The notes below the pieces were generated by a model that worked only from the letters and a program-made list of their open reading frames with translations, was not told where the DNA came from and did not search any database. A stretch of 64,000 nucleotides of DNA from Donghicola eburneus (GTDB taxonomy: Bacteria; Pseudomonadota; Alphaproteobacteria; Rhodobacterales; Rhodobacteraceae). The position numbers were made by a program, and so were the translations under genes. The DNA lies in contig NZ_FOXY01000002.1 in assembly GCF_900115865.1 (NCBI RefSeq), positions 434,001 through 498,000 on the forward strand, read 5' to 3'. The number at the start of each line of letters is the position of its first letter. Positions within the stretch are counted from its first letter, which is position 1. Of this stretch, positions 55,169 through 63,592 are shown in pieces.

Positions 55169-56464
55169 ATGTCCAATCAAACGCTGATGATCGGCCAAAC
55201 CCTGTGGTTCGATAGCGATGCCATGCAAAACGGGGCTGATGCAGCACGCTATCATCGGCGCGGCGGCATTCTGATCGACGGTGGAAAAGTCGCAGATCGC
55301 GGGGATGCGGATGACCTTCGAAAAAGTTACCCACAGGCAGACGTCGTGGACTGTGGAGAAGGACTAATTCTGCCCGGTTTCGTAGATGCCCACATGCATT
55401 ATCCGCAGACGAGAATGATCGCGAGTTGGGGCAAGCGTCTGATTGACTGGCTGAATACCTACACCTTTCCCGAGGAAATGACCCTTGCCGATCCTGCCGA
55501 GGCACGGGCCCGTGCAGACCTGACGCTGGACTTGGCGCTCGCACATGGAACCACCACGCAGGTCAGCTACTGCACCATTCATCCGTGCAGTGTGGATGCT
55601 TTCTTTGAGTCAGCTGCAGCGCGTGGAATGCGTGTTTTTGCAGGCAAAACCTGTATGGATCGCAATGCGCCCGATGGCCTGCGCGACACACCGCAAACCG
55701 CCTATGATCAGAGCAAAGAATTGATCGGCAAATGGCATGGCAAGGGCCGTGCCGAATACGTCATCACTCCGCGGTTTTCACCCACCTCGACTCCGGAACA
55801 ACTCGAGGCGCTTGGCGCTCTGTGGGCAGAGCATCCGAACTGCCTGATGCAAACGCACCTTAGTGAGCAGACCGACGAGATTGAATGGGTCAAGTCATTG
55901 TTCCCGAACGCAAAAGACTACCTAGAAACCTATGAGCAGTTTGGCCTACTCGGGGAACGCGCGCTTTATGGTCATGTGATTCATATGGAGCCGCGCGAGA
56001 TGGATCGTCTGGCCGAAGTGGGCGCAGCGGTCGTGCACTGCCCAACGTCTAATACCTTTATCGGGTCCGGGGTCTTCGAGGCCGCCAAGATGGCGTCGCG
56101 GGGCATTCGCGTCGGGCTAGCGACAGACACTGGCGGCGGGTCTAGCTTCTCAATGCTGCGGACGATGGCAGCCGCCTACGAAATCGGTCAGCTGGCGGGC
56201 ACTGCGCTGCACCCAGCGCAACTCTTGTGGCTTGCCACCGAAGGCTCGGCGCGCGCCCTGAAGGCCGAGGATCGCATCGGCACGTTAGCCATCGGCAGCG
56301 AGGCTGACATCACCGTTCTGGATCTGGCCTCCACCCCTGCAATCGCGCAACGCCACGCCCGTGCGAAAGACATTTGGGAAGCACTCTTCCCAACAATTAT
56401 GATGGGCGACGATCGCGCTATCAAATCCGTTTGGGTCAATGGTCATCCGGTCACAGGCGAATGA
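55169..56464 (+). CDS. guaD: Guanine deaminase
   Basis: Deaminates guanine to xanthine. The 431-residue amidohydrolase has the zinc ligands His75 and His77 in DAHMHYPQ, then QTHLSEQ, GHVIHM, HCPTSN and the catalytic ATDTGGG. The words PGFVDAHMHYPQ and DTGGGSSFSM mark the GuaD family. TAGGAGG precedes the ATG. Its end faces an 8-oxoguanine deaminase gene, forming a purine-breakdown pair. Confidence 0.95.
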   Translation: MSNQTLMIGQTLWFDSDAMQNGADAARYHRRGGILIDGGKVADRGDADDLRKSYPQADVVDCGEGLILPGFVDAHMHYPQTRMIASWGKRLIDWLNTYTFPEEMTLADPAEARARADLTLDLALAHGTTTQVSYCTIHPCSVDAFFESAAARGMRVFAGKTCMDRNAPDGLRDTPQTAYDQSKELIGKWHGKGRAEYVITPRFSPTSTPEQLEALGALWAEHPNCLMQTHLSEQTDEIEWVKSLFPNAKDYLETYEQFGLLGERALYGHVIHMEPREMDRLAEVGAAVVHCPTSNTFIGSGVFEAAKMASRGIRVGLATDTGGGSSFSMLRTMAAAYEIGQLAGTALHPAQLLWLATEGSARALKAEDRIGTLAIGSEADITVLDLASTPAIAQRHARAKDIWEALFPTIMMGDDRAIKSVWVNGHPVTGE

Positions 56465-56506
56465 AGGTAAGGGAAATCGCCATTGCGGCGAATTTCCCAC
56501 ACAGAG

Positions 56507-56515
56507 TTATCCACA
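56507..56515 (+). promoter_or_regulatory. DnaA box (TTATCCACA)
   Basis: Exact nonamer in the 74-bp gap between the convergent guaD and 8-oxoguanine deaminase genes. The flanking 15-mer is the same as at 3522-3536. The sequence to the right is AT-rich (GTTAACGATTTATTAACC). Confidence 0.5.
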
Positions 56516-56538
56516 GGCGTTAACGATTTATTAACCTT

Positions 56539-57882
56539 TTAGGTGCGTTCGGCCAACCGCTTCGCGAGGCGGTTTTGTTTTTCCACAAGTTGCCCCAAGT
56601 CGACTGTGGATAGCTGCCCGTCTGACACAACCTGACGGCCTTCGACGAATAGATCGCGCACGCGGGACGGGCCCGCCAAGAGCAAGGCCGCAGGATCCCA
56701 ACTGCCCGCACTTTCGATCCCGCGCGTATCCCAGATGGCGATGTCTGCACGTCTACCAACCGCCACACGGCCGCACTCGGGACGCCCCAGAACATCGGCG
56801 CCGCCCCGCGTCGCGATCTCGAGCGCTTCGCGCGGGCTCATAGCGTCCGCTCCGTTCTGCACCCGCTGCAAGAGCATGGACTGCCGCGCCTCGGCGATGA
56901 GGTTGCCAGCGTCATTGCTGGCCGATCCGTCCACACCAAGGCCAACGGGAACGCCCGCATCCCGCATTGCTCGGACGGGTGCGATGCCCGACCCAAGGCG
57001 GCAGTTCGAACAGGGGCAATGTGCGACCCCTGTCCGAGTGCGGGCGAACAGATCAATCTCGGCACCGTCCAACTTCACACAGTGTGCATGCCACACATCG
57101 GGACCGGTCCAGCCCAGATCCTCAGCGTATTGGCCAGGACGGCACCCAAACCTTGCCAGACTATAAGCGATATCTTCTTCGTTCTCGGCCAAGTGGGTGT
57201 GCAGCATTACCCCCTTGTCGCGCGCCAAAAGCGCCGCGTCCCGCATCAGATCGCGGCTGACGGAAAACGGGGAGCATGGCGCGATACCCACACGAACCAT
57301 TGCCCCTACGGATGCGTCATGGTGGGCGTCGATCACGCGGATGCAATCCTTCAGGATGTCCGCCTCGCGCTCGACCAGACTGTCAGGTGGAAGGCCGCCA
57401 TCGCTTTCGCCGATGCTCATGGCCCCACGGGTCGGATGGAACCGCAGCCCGATCTCGCGCGCAGCGGCGATAGTGTCATCCAACCTTGCGCCATTGGGGT
57501 AGAGATACAAATGGTCCGAGCTGAGCGTACAGCCCGACAGTGCCAACTCTGCCAGCCCAACTTGGGCAGAGACAAACATCTCTTCGGGTCCCATTGCAGC
57601 CCAGATAGGATAGAGCTTCTGCAACCAGCCAAAGAGCAACGCGTCCTGCGCCCCGGGTACGGCGCGTGTCATCGATTGGTACAGATGATGGTGCGTATTT
57701 ACGAGGCCCGGCGTGACAACGCAGCCGCGCGCATCAACCGTTTCCGCCGTACCCGACTCGAGTCCCTGCCCGATCTCGGCAACTACGCCGCCAGAGAGGC
57801 GCAGATCCACGCCGGTCAACTCGCGACGGTCGTCGTCCATGGTGATGAGAGTATCGATATTGCGAATGAGAATGTCGGACAC
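56539..57882 (-). CDS. 8-oxoguanine deaminase
   Basis: A 447-residue amidohydrolase close to the 8-oxoguanine deaminase group (Pseudomonas PA0142), which converts 8-oxoguanine to uric acid and removes an oxidised base. Zinc ligands are His64 and His66 in NTHHHLYQ, then HTHLAENEED, HCVKLD and the catalytic VDGSASND. Isocytosine or other cytosine-like substrates are possible. The start is GTG at 57882 with AAGGGG 8 bp upstream. A 10-bp inverted repeat lies in the leader. Confidence 0.88.
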   Translation of the reverse strand: MSDILIRNIDTLITMDDDRRELTGVDLRLSGGVVAEIGQGLESGTAETVDARGCVVTPGLVNTHHHLYQSMTRAVPGAQDALLFGWLQKLYPIWAAMGPEEMFVSAQVGLAELALSGCTLSSDHLYLYPNGARLDDTIAAAREIGLRFHPTRGAMSIGESDGGLPPDSLVEREADILKDCIRVIDAHHDASVGAMVRVGIAPCSPFSVSRDLMRDAALLARDKGVMLHTHLAENEEDIAYSLARFGCRPGQYAEDLGWTGPDVWHAHCVKLDGAEIDLFARTRTGVAHCPCSNCRLGSGIAPVRAMRDAGVPVGLGVDGSASNDAGNLIAEARQSMLLQRVQNGADAMSPREALEIATRGGADVLGRPECGRVAVGRRADIAIWDTRGIESAGSWDPAALLLAGPSRVRDLFVEGRQVVSDGQLSTVDLGQLVEKQNRLAKRLAERT

Positions 57883-57906
57883 GGCATTTCCCCTTCTGGT
57901 CAGCCA

Positions 57907-57954
57907 TGTCCTTCTCAGATCACAATCAGAGATGCGCGGCGCCAGAGAAGGACA
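57907..57954 (-). promoter_or_regulatory. Structured leader of the 8-oxoguanine deaminase gene
   Basis: TGTCCTTCTC (57907-57916) and GAGAAGGACA (57945-57954) form a perfect 10-bp stem enclosing 28 nt, between 25 and 72 bp upstream of the GTG. There is no T-run, so it is not a simple terminator of the hisN gene. It may be a regulatory RNA element or protein site; no known riboswitch class is recognised. Confidence 0.45.
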
Positions 57955-57990
57955 AAGGATACACCGCTCTCACATCTCTAAGCCCGCAAA

Positions 57991-58806
57991 TCAGATGTTC
58001 GCAAGACCTTCTTCCAGCAGACGCATCGCTTCGGCGTGGTGCGCCTCGGACGCGGCGGCGATGACACGACCACCATTGTGGGCCGGCCCTCCGTGCCAAT
58101 CGGTGACGATCCCACCCGCTGCTTGGACAACAGCTTGGGGCCCTTGGATATCGTAGGGGTTCAGCCCCGCCTCGACCACCAAATCGATTTGGCCCGCCGC
58201 GAGCAAAGCATACGCGTAGCAATCCATGCCATAGCGTACCAATTGCATCCGGTCGCCCAAGTAGTGGAAGGCGCGCCGCTCGTCCTGCGTGCCCACCTCG
58301 GGGAATGTCGTAAAGAGGATCGATTCGTTCAAAGGGCGCGGACCCCGCACCCGAAGGCTGCGGCGACCGTGGGGCCCATCACACCAAGCTTGGTTGAACC
58401 CACCAAAGAAGCGTTCCTGAATGTAGGGCTGATCCACGACGCCCATGATCGGGCCGTTTTCATCAGACAGCGCAATCAAGACGCCCCACGTCGGCGTGCC
58501 GCTGAGAAAACCGCGCGTACCGTCGATGGGATCTAGGACCCAAGTCAGCCCGCTCTCGCCCTCTTGCTTGCCCATTTCCTCGCCAAAGATGCCGTCTTGC
58601 GGGCGCCGGCGCTCTAGCACGTTGCGCATCGCGGCTTCGGCAGCGCGGTCGGCTTCGGTCACGGGGTCAAAGCCATCTTCTTCCTTGTTGTCCGCCATCA
58701 GGTCTGGATTGCGGAAAAACGGCAAAATGGCCGCGCGGGCAGCGTCGGCCATTTCAGAAGCCACATCAATCAGAGTGGTTTGGGTCTCGGATGTGAAACG
58801 CGACAT
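57991..58806 (-). CDS. hisN: Histidinol-phosphatase, inositol monophosphatase-like
   Basis: A 271-residue Mg2+-dependent phosphatase of the IMPase fold. Metal ligands are Glu76/Glu77 (GEE) and Asp92/Asp95 (LDPIDGTRGF). The C-terminal segment NPYDIQGPQAVVQAAGGIVTDWHG resembles HisN-type histidinol-phosphatases, which dephosphorylate histidinol phosphate in histidine synthesis. Other IMPase substrates cannot be excluded. An XRE regulator gene precedes it by 56 bp. Confidence 0.85.
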   Translation of the reverse strand: MSRFTSETQTTLIDVASEMADAARAAILPFFRNPDLMADNKEEDGFDPVTEADRAAEAAMRNVLERRRPQDGIFGEEMGKQEGESGLTWVLDPIDGTRGFLSGTPTWGVLIALSDENGPIMGVVDQPYIQERFFGGFNQAWCDGPHGRRSLRVRGPRPLNESILFTTFPEVGTQDERRAFHYLGDRMQLVRYGMDCYAYALLAAGQIDLVVEAGLNPYDIQGPQAVVQAAGGIVTDWHGGPAHNGGRVIAAASEAHHAEAMRLLEEGLANI

Positions 58807-58862
58807 GGGGCAGCCCTTTGGTGAGTGGTTTCAAAGGGCGCTACCCCGTAGGGCGCTTCAAA

Positions 58863-59237
58863 TCAAGCCACGTCGCTCAGAACACGCGCGAGATCAAAGA
58901 GACGGCGGCGCTGGTTTTCCGGAATCGCATAATAGGAGCGGATCAGGTCCAGAGCTTCTTTATCGCCCAAGATATCAGCAGGCAGTGCGGGGGCTTTGTC
59001 TGCGGCAGGTGCGTCTTGTCCTTCGAGGCCCTCGAAGAAAAAGCTCACCGGAACTTCGAGAGTGGTGGCGATATCCCATAAGCGGGATGCGCTAACCCTG
59101 TTAGCTCCTGTTTCGTATTTCTGGATTTGCTGGAATTTAATTCCAACCCGCTCTGCCAGTTGTTGTTGCGTCATGCCGATCATCCATCGGCGGTGACGAA
59201 TACGACGGCCAACGTGGACATCCACAGGGTGCGTCAT
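58863..59237 (-). CDS. XRE regulator, PraR/PhrR-like
   Basis: A 124-residue protein with an N-terminal helix-turn-helix (about 10-65: VGRRIRHRRWMIGMTQQQLA, then KFQQIQKYETGANRVSASRL) and a short Pro/Ala linker followed by a helical tail. It resembles rhizobial PraR/PhrR regulators, which act on cell-surface and stress genes. The start at 59237 was chosen because GGAG lies 6 bp upstream, and homology begins there. Its targets are unknown. Confidence 0.85.
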   Translation of the reverse strand: MTHPVDVHVGRRIRHRRWMIGMTQQQLAERVGIKFQQIQKYETGANRVSASRLWDIATTLEVPVSFFFEGLEGQDAPAADKAPALPADILGDKEALDLIRSYYAIPENQRRRLFDLARVLSDVA

Positions 59238-59543
59238 TTTTAGCTCCATTATGGTCAGCCCGTCGTCAATTTTTGCGCGAGCTGTATTTTGTTTCGTATC
59301 TTTCCCCAAAATCCGCCGGCACTCACACCCCCATCAGCGATACCGGCGACTTAAGGCCACACAACCAGAGCGACTTCAAGCCCTGCTTAACCCATGTAAG
59401 ACAATATGTAACTAAACCTATGCGGAAAAACCAAGCTAGCCTTATGATCGATAGGAGTATTCCTAAGGATAATAAGAGCCCTATGTCCCATTGACACACG
59501 CAAAGGCAGACCGTGTTCTACCTTCAAACGGAGGAACATTCGC
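59238..59543. other. Noncoding 306-bp divergent gap
   Basis: Gap between the XRE and quinone oxidoreductase genes. It is AT-rich, with an inverted repeat TAGGA/TCCTA near 59450-59463 and a possible -35 TTGACA at 59491-59496. No good -10 box is seen at the right distance, and no small gene is supported. Confidence 0.5.
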
Positions 59544-60503
59544 GTGAAAGCCTATCATATTTATACTTCTGGGGAAGCCCCGCAACTGGTCAATCTACCA
59601 AAAGGTGATCCCGCAGAAGGCGAAATACGCCTTAGGATTACGGCCTGTGGTCTCAATTTTGCCGATCTTCTGATGATCAAAGGCAAATATCAGGACACAC
59701 CGCAGGCACCCTTTACCTTGGGGATGGAGGTCGCAGGCATCGTTGACGCACATGGACCAGGCGTTTCAGAGCCTGCGATCGGTACGCGGGTCGCCCTATT
59801 TGCGGGCCAAGGCGGTCTGGCCGAGTACGGATGCTTTCCTGTCGAAAGGGCAATCCCCCTGCCCGACAACATGTCAGAGGTCGATGCAGCGGGCTTCCAA
59901 ATTGCTTACGGGACCTCACACCTAGCTCTCGATTACAAAGCGCGACTACAGCCGAACGAGACGCTGCTTGTGTTGGGCGCAGCGGGCGGCGTTGGGTTAA
60001 CCGCCGTCGAGATCGGCAAAGTCATGGGCGCCAAGGTCATCGCCTGCGCCCGCGGCCCCGAGAAGCTGGAGATCGCCAAAGCCTATGGCGCGGACCACGT
60101 GATCGACGCCACCAAAGAAGACATCCGCGACGTCGTGAAGTCCTTGGGTGGCGCAGATGTGGTGTATGATCCCGTCGGCGGAGAGCAATTCACAGCGGCG
60201 TTCCGCGCGACGAACCCAGACGGGCGCCTGCTGGCCATCGGCTTTGCCAGCGGCGACGTGCCGCCCATTCCCGCAAACCACATGTTGGTCAAAAACCTGA
60301 CCGTGATCGGCATGTATTGGGGCGGTTATCTGAAATTCAACGCCAAGGCACTTACCGACAGCATGGCGCAGCTGTTTGCATGGTACAGCGAAGGCAAGAT
60401 CAAGCCCCACGTCAGCGAGACGTTTCCGCTGGACCAGGTCGCCGATGGGCTCGATATGCTCAAGTCCCGCAAGTCCACCGGCAAGGTCGTCATTACGATC
60501 TGA
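59544..60503 (+). CDS. NADPH:quinone oxidoreductase-like (MDR) protein
   Basis: A 319-residue zinc-free medium-chain dehydrogenase/reductase. NADPH is bound at VLGAAGGVGLTAVEIGK (about 142-160). Early words GLNFADLLMIKGKY and PFTLGMEVAG are typical of quinone oxidoreductases and related enoyl reductases. The start is GTG with CGGAGG upstream. It abuts the facing LysR gene with no gap between stops. Confidence 0.9.
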   Translation: MKAYHIYTSGEAPQLVNLPKGDPAEGEIRLRITACGLNFADLLMIKGKYQDTPQAPFTLGMEVAGIVDAHGPGVSEPAIGTRVALFAGQGGLAEYGCFPVERAIPLPDNMSEVDAAGFQIAYGTSHLALDYKARLQPNETLLVLGAAGGVGLTAVEIGKVMGAKVIACARGPEKLEIAKAYGADHVIDATKEDIRDVVKSLGGADVVYDPVGGEQFTAAFRATNPDGRLLAIGFASGDVPPIPANHMLVKNLTVIGMYWGGYLKFNAKALTDSMAQLFAWYSEGKIKPHVSETFPLDQVADGLDMLKSRKSTGKVVITI

Positions 60504-61358
60504 TTACATCTGGTCGTAGGCTTGACGAAGTAGGTCGGCCATCCGCAGGCCGGCCTCACCCTTGATCGCGTCGGACAGATACATGTTGATCTTCTTTGAC
60601 GGCAGTTCTGGCAGCGCGCCCTTGTGCTGCACCCGCTCCAGATGAGGCGGCTCAGTGCCTTCGAGCATAGCGTTCAATGCGAGGTCGGCGCTAACCGTCG
60701 CCTCGATCGCGCGATCCATCTCGGACTCCACGGCCAATTCCCACGGGATGCCTGCCTCTTCGACGCGTCGGATCACACCGGCGCGGAAAATACAGTGCCG
60801 ACCGAACGCTAGGCGCAGGGGCCGCTGGCGCCAAGCCGATCCCCCAGGTGCCCCGATCCAGAGCAGCGGCAAGGTTTTCAGAGTTTCACCGCCATCCGAC
60901 ACGCCATCTTCAGTGGTCAGGATGATGTCGCATTCACCGCGGCTGTAAGCGACCTTGAGCCCCTTGGTATACAGCGAGATCAGCTGCACCCGCATGCGCG
61001 GGAATTCGGAGTTGAACTGCTGGAGAACGCGCGGAATCGCCGGGTAGACGATGTCGTGGGGCACCCCCAAAACAATTTCACCTTCGTAAACATCATCGGT
61101 CAGGCGCGACCAAACCTCGTCGTTCAGCTCCAGCATCCGGCGCGCATACCCCAACAGTTTCTCGCCCGCAGGGGTCAGCGCGATTTGGCGCGCCGTTCGG
61201 TCCAAAAGATTCGTCGCAAGCGATTCTTCTAGACGTTTCAGTTGCATAGAAACGGCCGACTGGGTCAGGTTCAGGAACCCCGCAGCACGTGTCACCCCGC
61301 CTGCATCTGCCACCGCCACAAAAGACCGCAGCGCAGTCAGATCCAGATTTCTGGCCAT
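60504..61358 (-). CDS. LysR family transcriptional regulator
   Basis: A 284-residue regulator. The helix-turn-helix (about 5-65) contains LRSFVAVADAGGVTRAAGFL and QSAVSMQLKRLEESL, and the substrate-binding domain follows from about 90. The start at 61358 is supported by CAGGAGTTG. It diverges from a DUF1127 gene, with a T-N11-A-type palindrome in the gap. Possible targets are itself, the DUF1127 gene or the neighbouring oxidoreductase. Confidence 0.92.
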   Translation of the reverse strand: MARNLDLTALRSFVAVADAGGVTRAAGFLNLTQSAVSMQLKRLEESLATNLLDRTARQIALTPAGEKLLGYARRMLELNDEVWSRLTDDVYEGEIVLGVPHDIVYPAIPRVLQQFNSEFPRMRVQLISLYTKGLKVAYSRGECDIILTTEDGVSDGGETLKTLPLLWIGAPGGSAWRQRPLRLAFGRHCIFRAGVIRRVEEAGIPWELAVESEMDRAIEATVSADLALNAMLEGTEPPHLERVQHKGALPELPSKKINMYLSDAIKGEAGLRMADLLRQAYDQM

Positions 61359-61391
61359 ATCACAACTCCTGATGAAATACGTCACATTCAT

Positions 61392-61408
61392 TCATTTCCA
61401 AAATGAAC
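61392..61408. promoter_or_regulatory. LysR-type operator palindrome
   Basis: TTCATTT and AAATGAA separated by CCA form a 17-bp palindrome that contains a T-N11-A core. It lies 34-50 bp upstream of the LysR start and 69-85 bp upstream of the DUF1127 start. Confidence 0.6.
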
Positions 61409-61476
61409 CAGAAAATGCCACATACATCAAGCGCGTTGATGCAACACGCGCAATCAATCAAATAATGGTGAATGAC

Positions 61477-61695
61477 ATGGCTACTCAACTCGGCAGACTT
61501 GCGATCGCAAGCAGACCTTCCTGGTTCTCATCCCTTTTTGGCGCCTTTGCCAACTACGCGGCGATCTCGCGCCAGCGGCACGCGCTGTCCCAGCTGGATG
61601 ACCGGCTTCTTCAGGATATCGGCCTGACCCAGACCGAAGCAAAATCCGAAGCTGACCGCGCCCCTTGGGACGTCCCTGCACATTGGCGGGTCTAA
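61477..61695 (+). CDS. DUF1127 small protein
   Basis: A 72-residue protein with the DUF1127 domain in its C-terminal half (YAAISRQRHALSQLDDRLLQ, then DIGLTQ and a Trp-containing end). Related small arginine-rich proteins act in stress or phosphate adaptation; R. sphaeroides CcaF1 affects RNA turnover. The start at 61477 has GGTGA upstream; an ATG 12 bp earlier is possible. It has its own terminator. Confidence 0.85.
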   Translation: MATQLGRLAIASRPSWFSSLFGAFANYAAISRQRHALSQLDDRLLQDIGLTQTEAKSEADRAPWDVPAHWRV

Positions 61696-61740
61696 TTGAC
61701 AGAAGATCGTCCAAAAACCCGAACAAGTGTACTTGAAATC

Positions 61741-61785
61741 ACGCACATCCCTGCCGATATTCACAGGCAACGGGTGTGCGTTTTT
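61741..61785 (+). terminator. Terminator of the DUF1127 gene
   Basis: ACGCACATCCC and GGGTGTGCGT pair with a one-base bulge, with an inner TGCC/GGCA stem, and are followed by TTTTT. Confidence 0.7.
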
Positions 61786-61825
61786 GTTTGTGCACCCAAC
61801 AGCTTCGGATTTTTGGAGGATCGAA

Positions 61826-62584
61826 ATGGCTGAATTCCGCACGACGCACGCTGGCACTAGCGCCGGTGCGGTTCGTATCGACGAGGGCCTGCGCGCCCAC
61901 ATGAACAAGGTTTACGGCACGATGTCCGTGGGCATGCTGATCACTGCAGCAGCCTCTTGGGCGATCTCTGGCCTTGCGACAACTGTCGATCCGGCCACCG
62001 GCAACACCGTTCTGACTGGTCTGGGCCAAGCGCTGTACAACTCGCCCCTGAAGTGGGTAATCATGTTCCTGCCGCTGGTCATGGTTTTCGCGTTCAGCGC
62101 GATGCTGAACAAGATGTCGGCTGCTGCTGCTCAGGTGTTTTTCTACGTCTACGCGGCCGCTATGGGTCTGTCGCTGAGCTGGATCTTCATGGTCTTTACC
62201 GGCGTGTCCATCATCCAGACCTTCCTAGTGACAGCGATCTCGTTCGCGGGTCTGTCGCTTTATGGCTACACCACGAAGAAAGACCTGTCGGGCTTCGGCA
62301 CCTTCCTGATGATGGGTGTGATCGGTCTGGTTGTCGCGTCGCTGGTGAACATCTTCATCGCATCGAGCGCACTTCAGTTCGCGATCTCGGTCCTCGGTGT
62401 TCTGATCTTTGCGGGTCTGACCGCGTATGACACCCAGAACATCAAGAATACCTACCTGCAGATGGCCCACTCGGGCGATCAGGAATGGCTGGGTAAGTCG
62501 GCAATCATGGGCGCTCTGCAGCTCTACCTCGACTTCGTGAACCTGTTCATGTTCCTGCTGCAGTTCATGGGCAACCGCGAATAA
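61826..62584 (+). CDS. Bax inhibitor-1/YccA family membrane protein
   Basis: A 252-residue inner-membrane protein with seven predicted transmembrane segments, as in the BI-1/YccA family. Conserved words include AAMGLSLSWIF and AGLTAYDTQNIKN, with the acidic residue pair of the calcium-leak pore probably among the late segment DTQ region. Family members affect proteolysis by FtsH or calcium leak. The start at 61826 follows TTTGGAGGATCG. A strong terminator follows. Confidence 0.93.
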   Translation: MAEFRTTHAGTSAGAVRIDEGLRAHMNKVYGTMSVGMLITAAASWAISGLATTVDPATGNTVLTGLGQALYNSPLKWVIMFLPLVMVFAFSAMLNKMSAAAAQVFFYVYAAAMGLSLSWIFMVFTGVSIIQTFLVTAISFAGLSLYGYTTKKDLSGFGTFLMMGVIGLVVASLVNIFIASSALQFAISVLGVLIFAGLTAYDTQNIKNTYLQMAHSGDQEWLGKSAIMGALQLYLDFVNLFMFLLQFMGNRE

Positions 62585-62610
62585 TCACTGCGGTAGCTTA
62601 GAAATAGATA

Positions 62611-62639
62611 GGGCCGGTCGCGAAGACCGGCCCTTTTTT
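62611..62639 (+). terminator. Terminator of the BI-1 gene
   Basis: GGGCCGGTC and GACCGGCCC flank a short loop and are followed by six T residues. Confidence 0.9.
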
Positions 62640-62656
62640 ATTGCGTCGGGTCTGGG

Positions 62657-63172
62657 TCATAGAAGCGTGGTCATGTGTACAGCGGGGAAACGGACGTCCA
62701 GTCCAAGCGAGAGTTCAATCTCGGCCAAAGTCTTGAAGCCGAGCGCCTCGTAGAACGGGACAGCGGTGCGGGTGCTCAGGCATTCCAGCCGCCTGACGCC
62801 CTCTTCGGCCGCATGGTCCATAGCACGGTCCAGAATAGCCCGCGCAACGCCCCTGCGGACGAAATCGGGTGAGGTCACAACATGACGGATGTGCCCCATT
62901 CCAGCGGGCGTAGAGGCGCTGAGCGGGCTTGACCAACTCCACCCCCCTGCAGCGACGATCTGGCCCTGTGGGGTCTCTGCCACGTAGTAGGAGCCAGAGC
63001 GCAAGAGCTCTGGCCGGGCCACACTGATGCGCGGCAAAGCGCGCCGCAACAGCTCGGACGGGTAGTCGCGTTCCAGCAGCACCGGATAGGACAGTTGTAG
63101 CAGGGCGGTCACCCGCTCGGCATCACCTATTTCGGCAGGCCTGATGGTATAGATTAAAGGTAAGGGTGGCAT
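62657..63172 (-). CDS. GNAT N-acetyltransferase
   Basis: A 171-residue acetyltransferase. The N-terminal IRPAEIGDAERVTALLQLSY is typical, and the acetyl-CoA loop reads SPDFVRRGVARAIL. A late FYEALGFKTL segment completes the fold. The substrate is unknown. The start at 63172 has TGGAGAGAGACC upstream, and an in-frame ATG 57 bp earlier lacks one. It lies downstream of rpmG on the same strand, separated by a terminator. Confidence 0.88.
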   Translation of the reverse strand: MPPLPLIYTIRPAEIGDAERVTALLQLSYPVLLERDYPSELLRRALPRISVARPELLRSGSYYVAETPQGQIVAAGGWSWSSPLSASTPAGMGHIRHVVTSPDFVRRGVARAILDRAMDHAAEEGVRRLECLSTRTAVPFYEALGFKTLAEIELSLGLDVRFPAVHMTTLL

Positions 63173-63240
63173 GGTCTCTCTCCATTTCGCCGTGTGAAAA
63201 TTTCTTTGAGAAATCTCCGGCGCGACCATGCTTTAAAAAT

Positions 63241-63279
63241 AAAAAGAGCCGCGCCAGTGTTTGCTGGTGCGGCTCTTTT
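63241..63279. terminator. Terminator downstream of rpmG
   Basis: A-rich and T-rich tracts flank a long stem (AGAGCCGCGCCAG with one mismatch to its partner). It can serve rpmG on the minus strand. Confidence 0.85.
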
Positions 63280-63298
63280 GTCTGGTGATCCAGAAGGC

Positions 63299-63466
63299 TT
63301 ACTTGATTTTGCCTTCTTTGTACTCGACATGCTTGCGCACCACCGGATCGTACTTACGTACGACCATTTTTTCGGTCATAGTGCGTGCGTTCTTCTTGGT
63401 CACGTAGAAGTGGCCCGTGCCAGCGGTCGAGTTCAGACGGATTTTGATAGTGGTAGGCTTCGCCAT
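63299..63466 (-). CDS. rpmG: 50S ribosomal protein L33
   Basis: A 55-residue ribosomal protein beginning [20 protein letters not shown]. It lacks the CxxC zinc-binding pairs and is therefore the C-minus form, common in alphaproteobacteria. The basic tail ([17 protein letters not shown]) is intact. The frame extends upstream with no RBS. Next to the RNase P RNA gene, on the same strand. Confidence 0.97.
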   Translation of the reverse strand: MAKPTTIKIRLNSTAGTGHFYVTKKNARTMTEKMVVRKYDPVVRKHVEYKEGKIK

Positions 63467-63592
63467 AGTACTCTCGTCTTTCGCTAGGTCGGGCGGTGTT
63501 TGCGGCCACCCGCGTGTAATCTCTTGAACCCCGCCTTTTACGGTTGGCGGGCAAAGAGTCAACACCAATCGAGCAGAAAAAGCAGGTTAATT

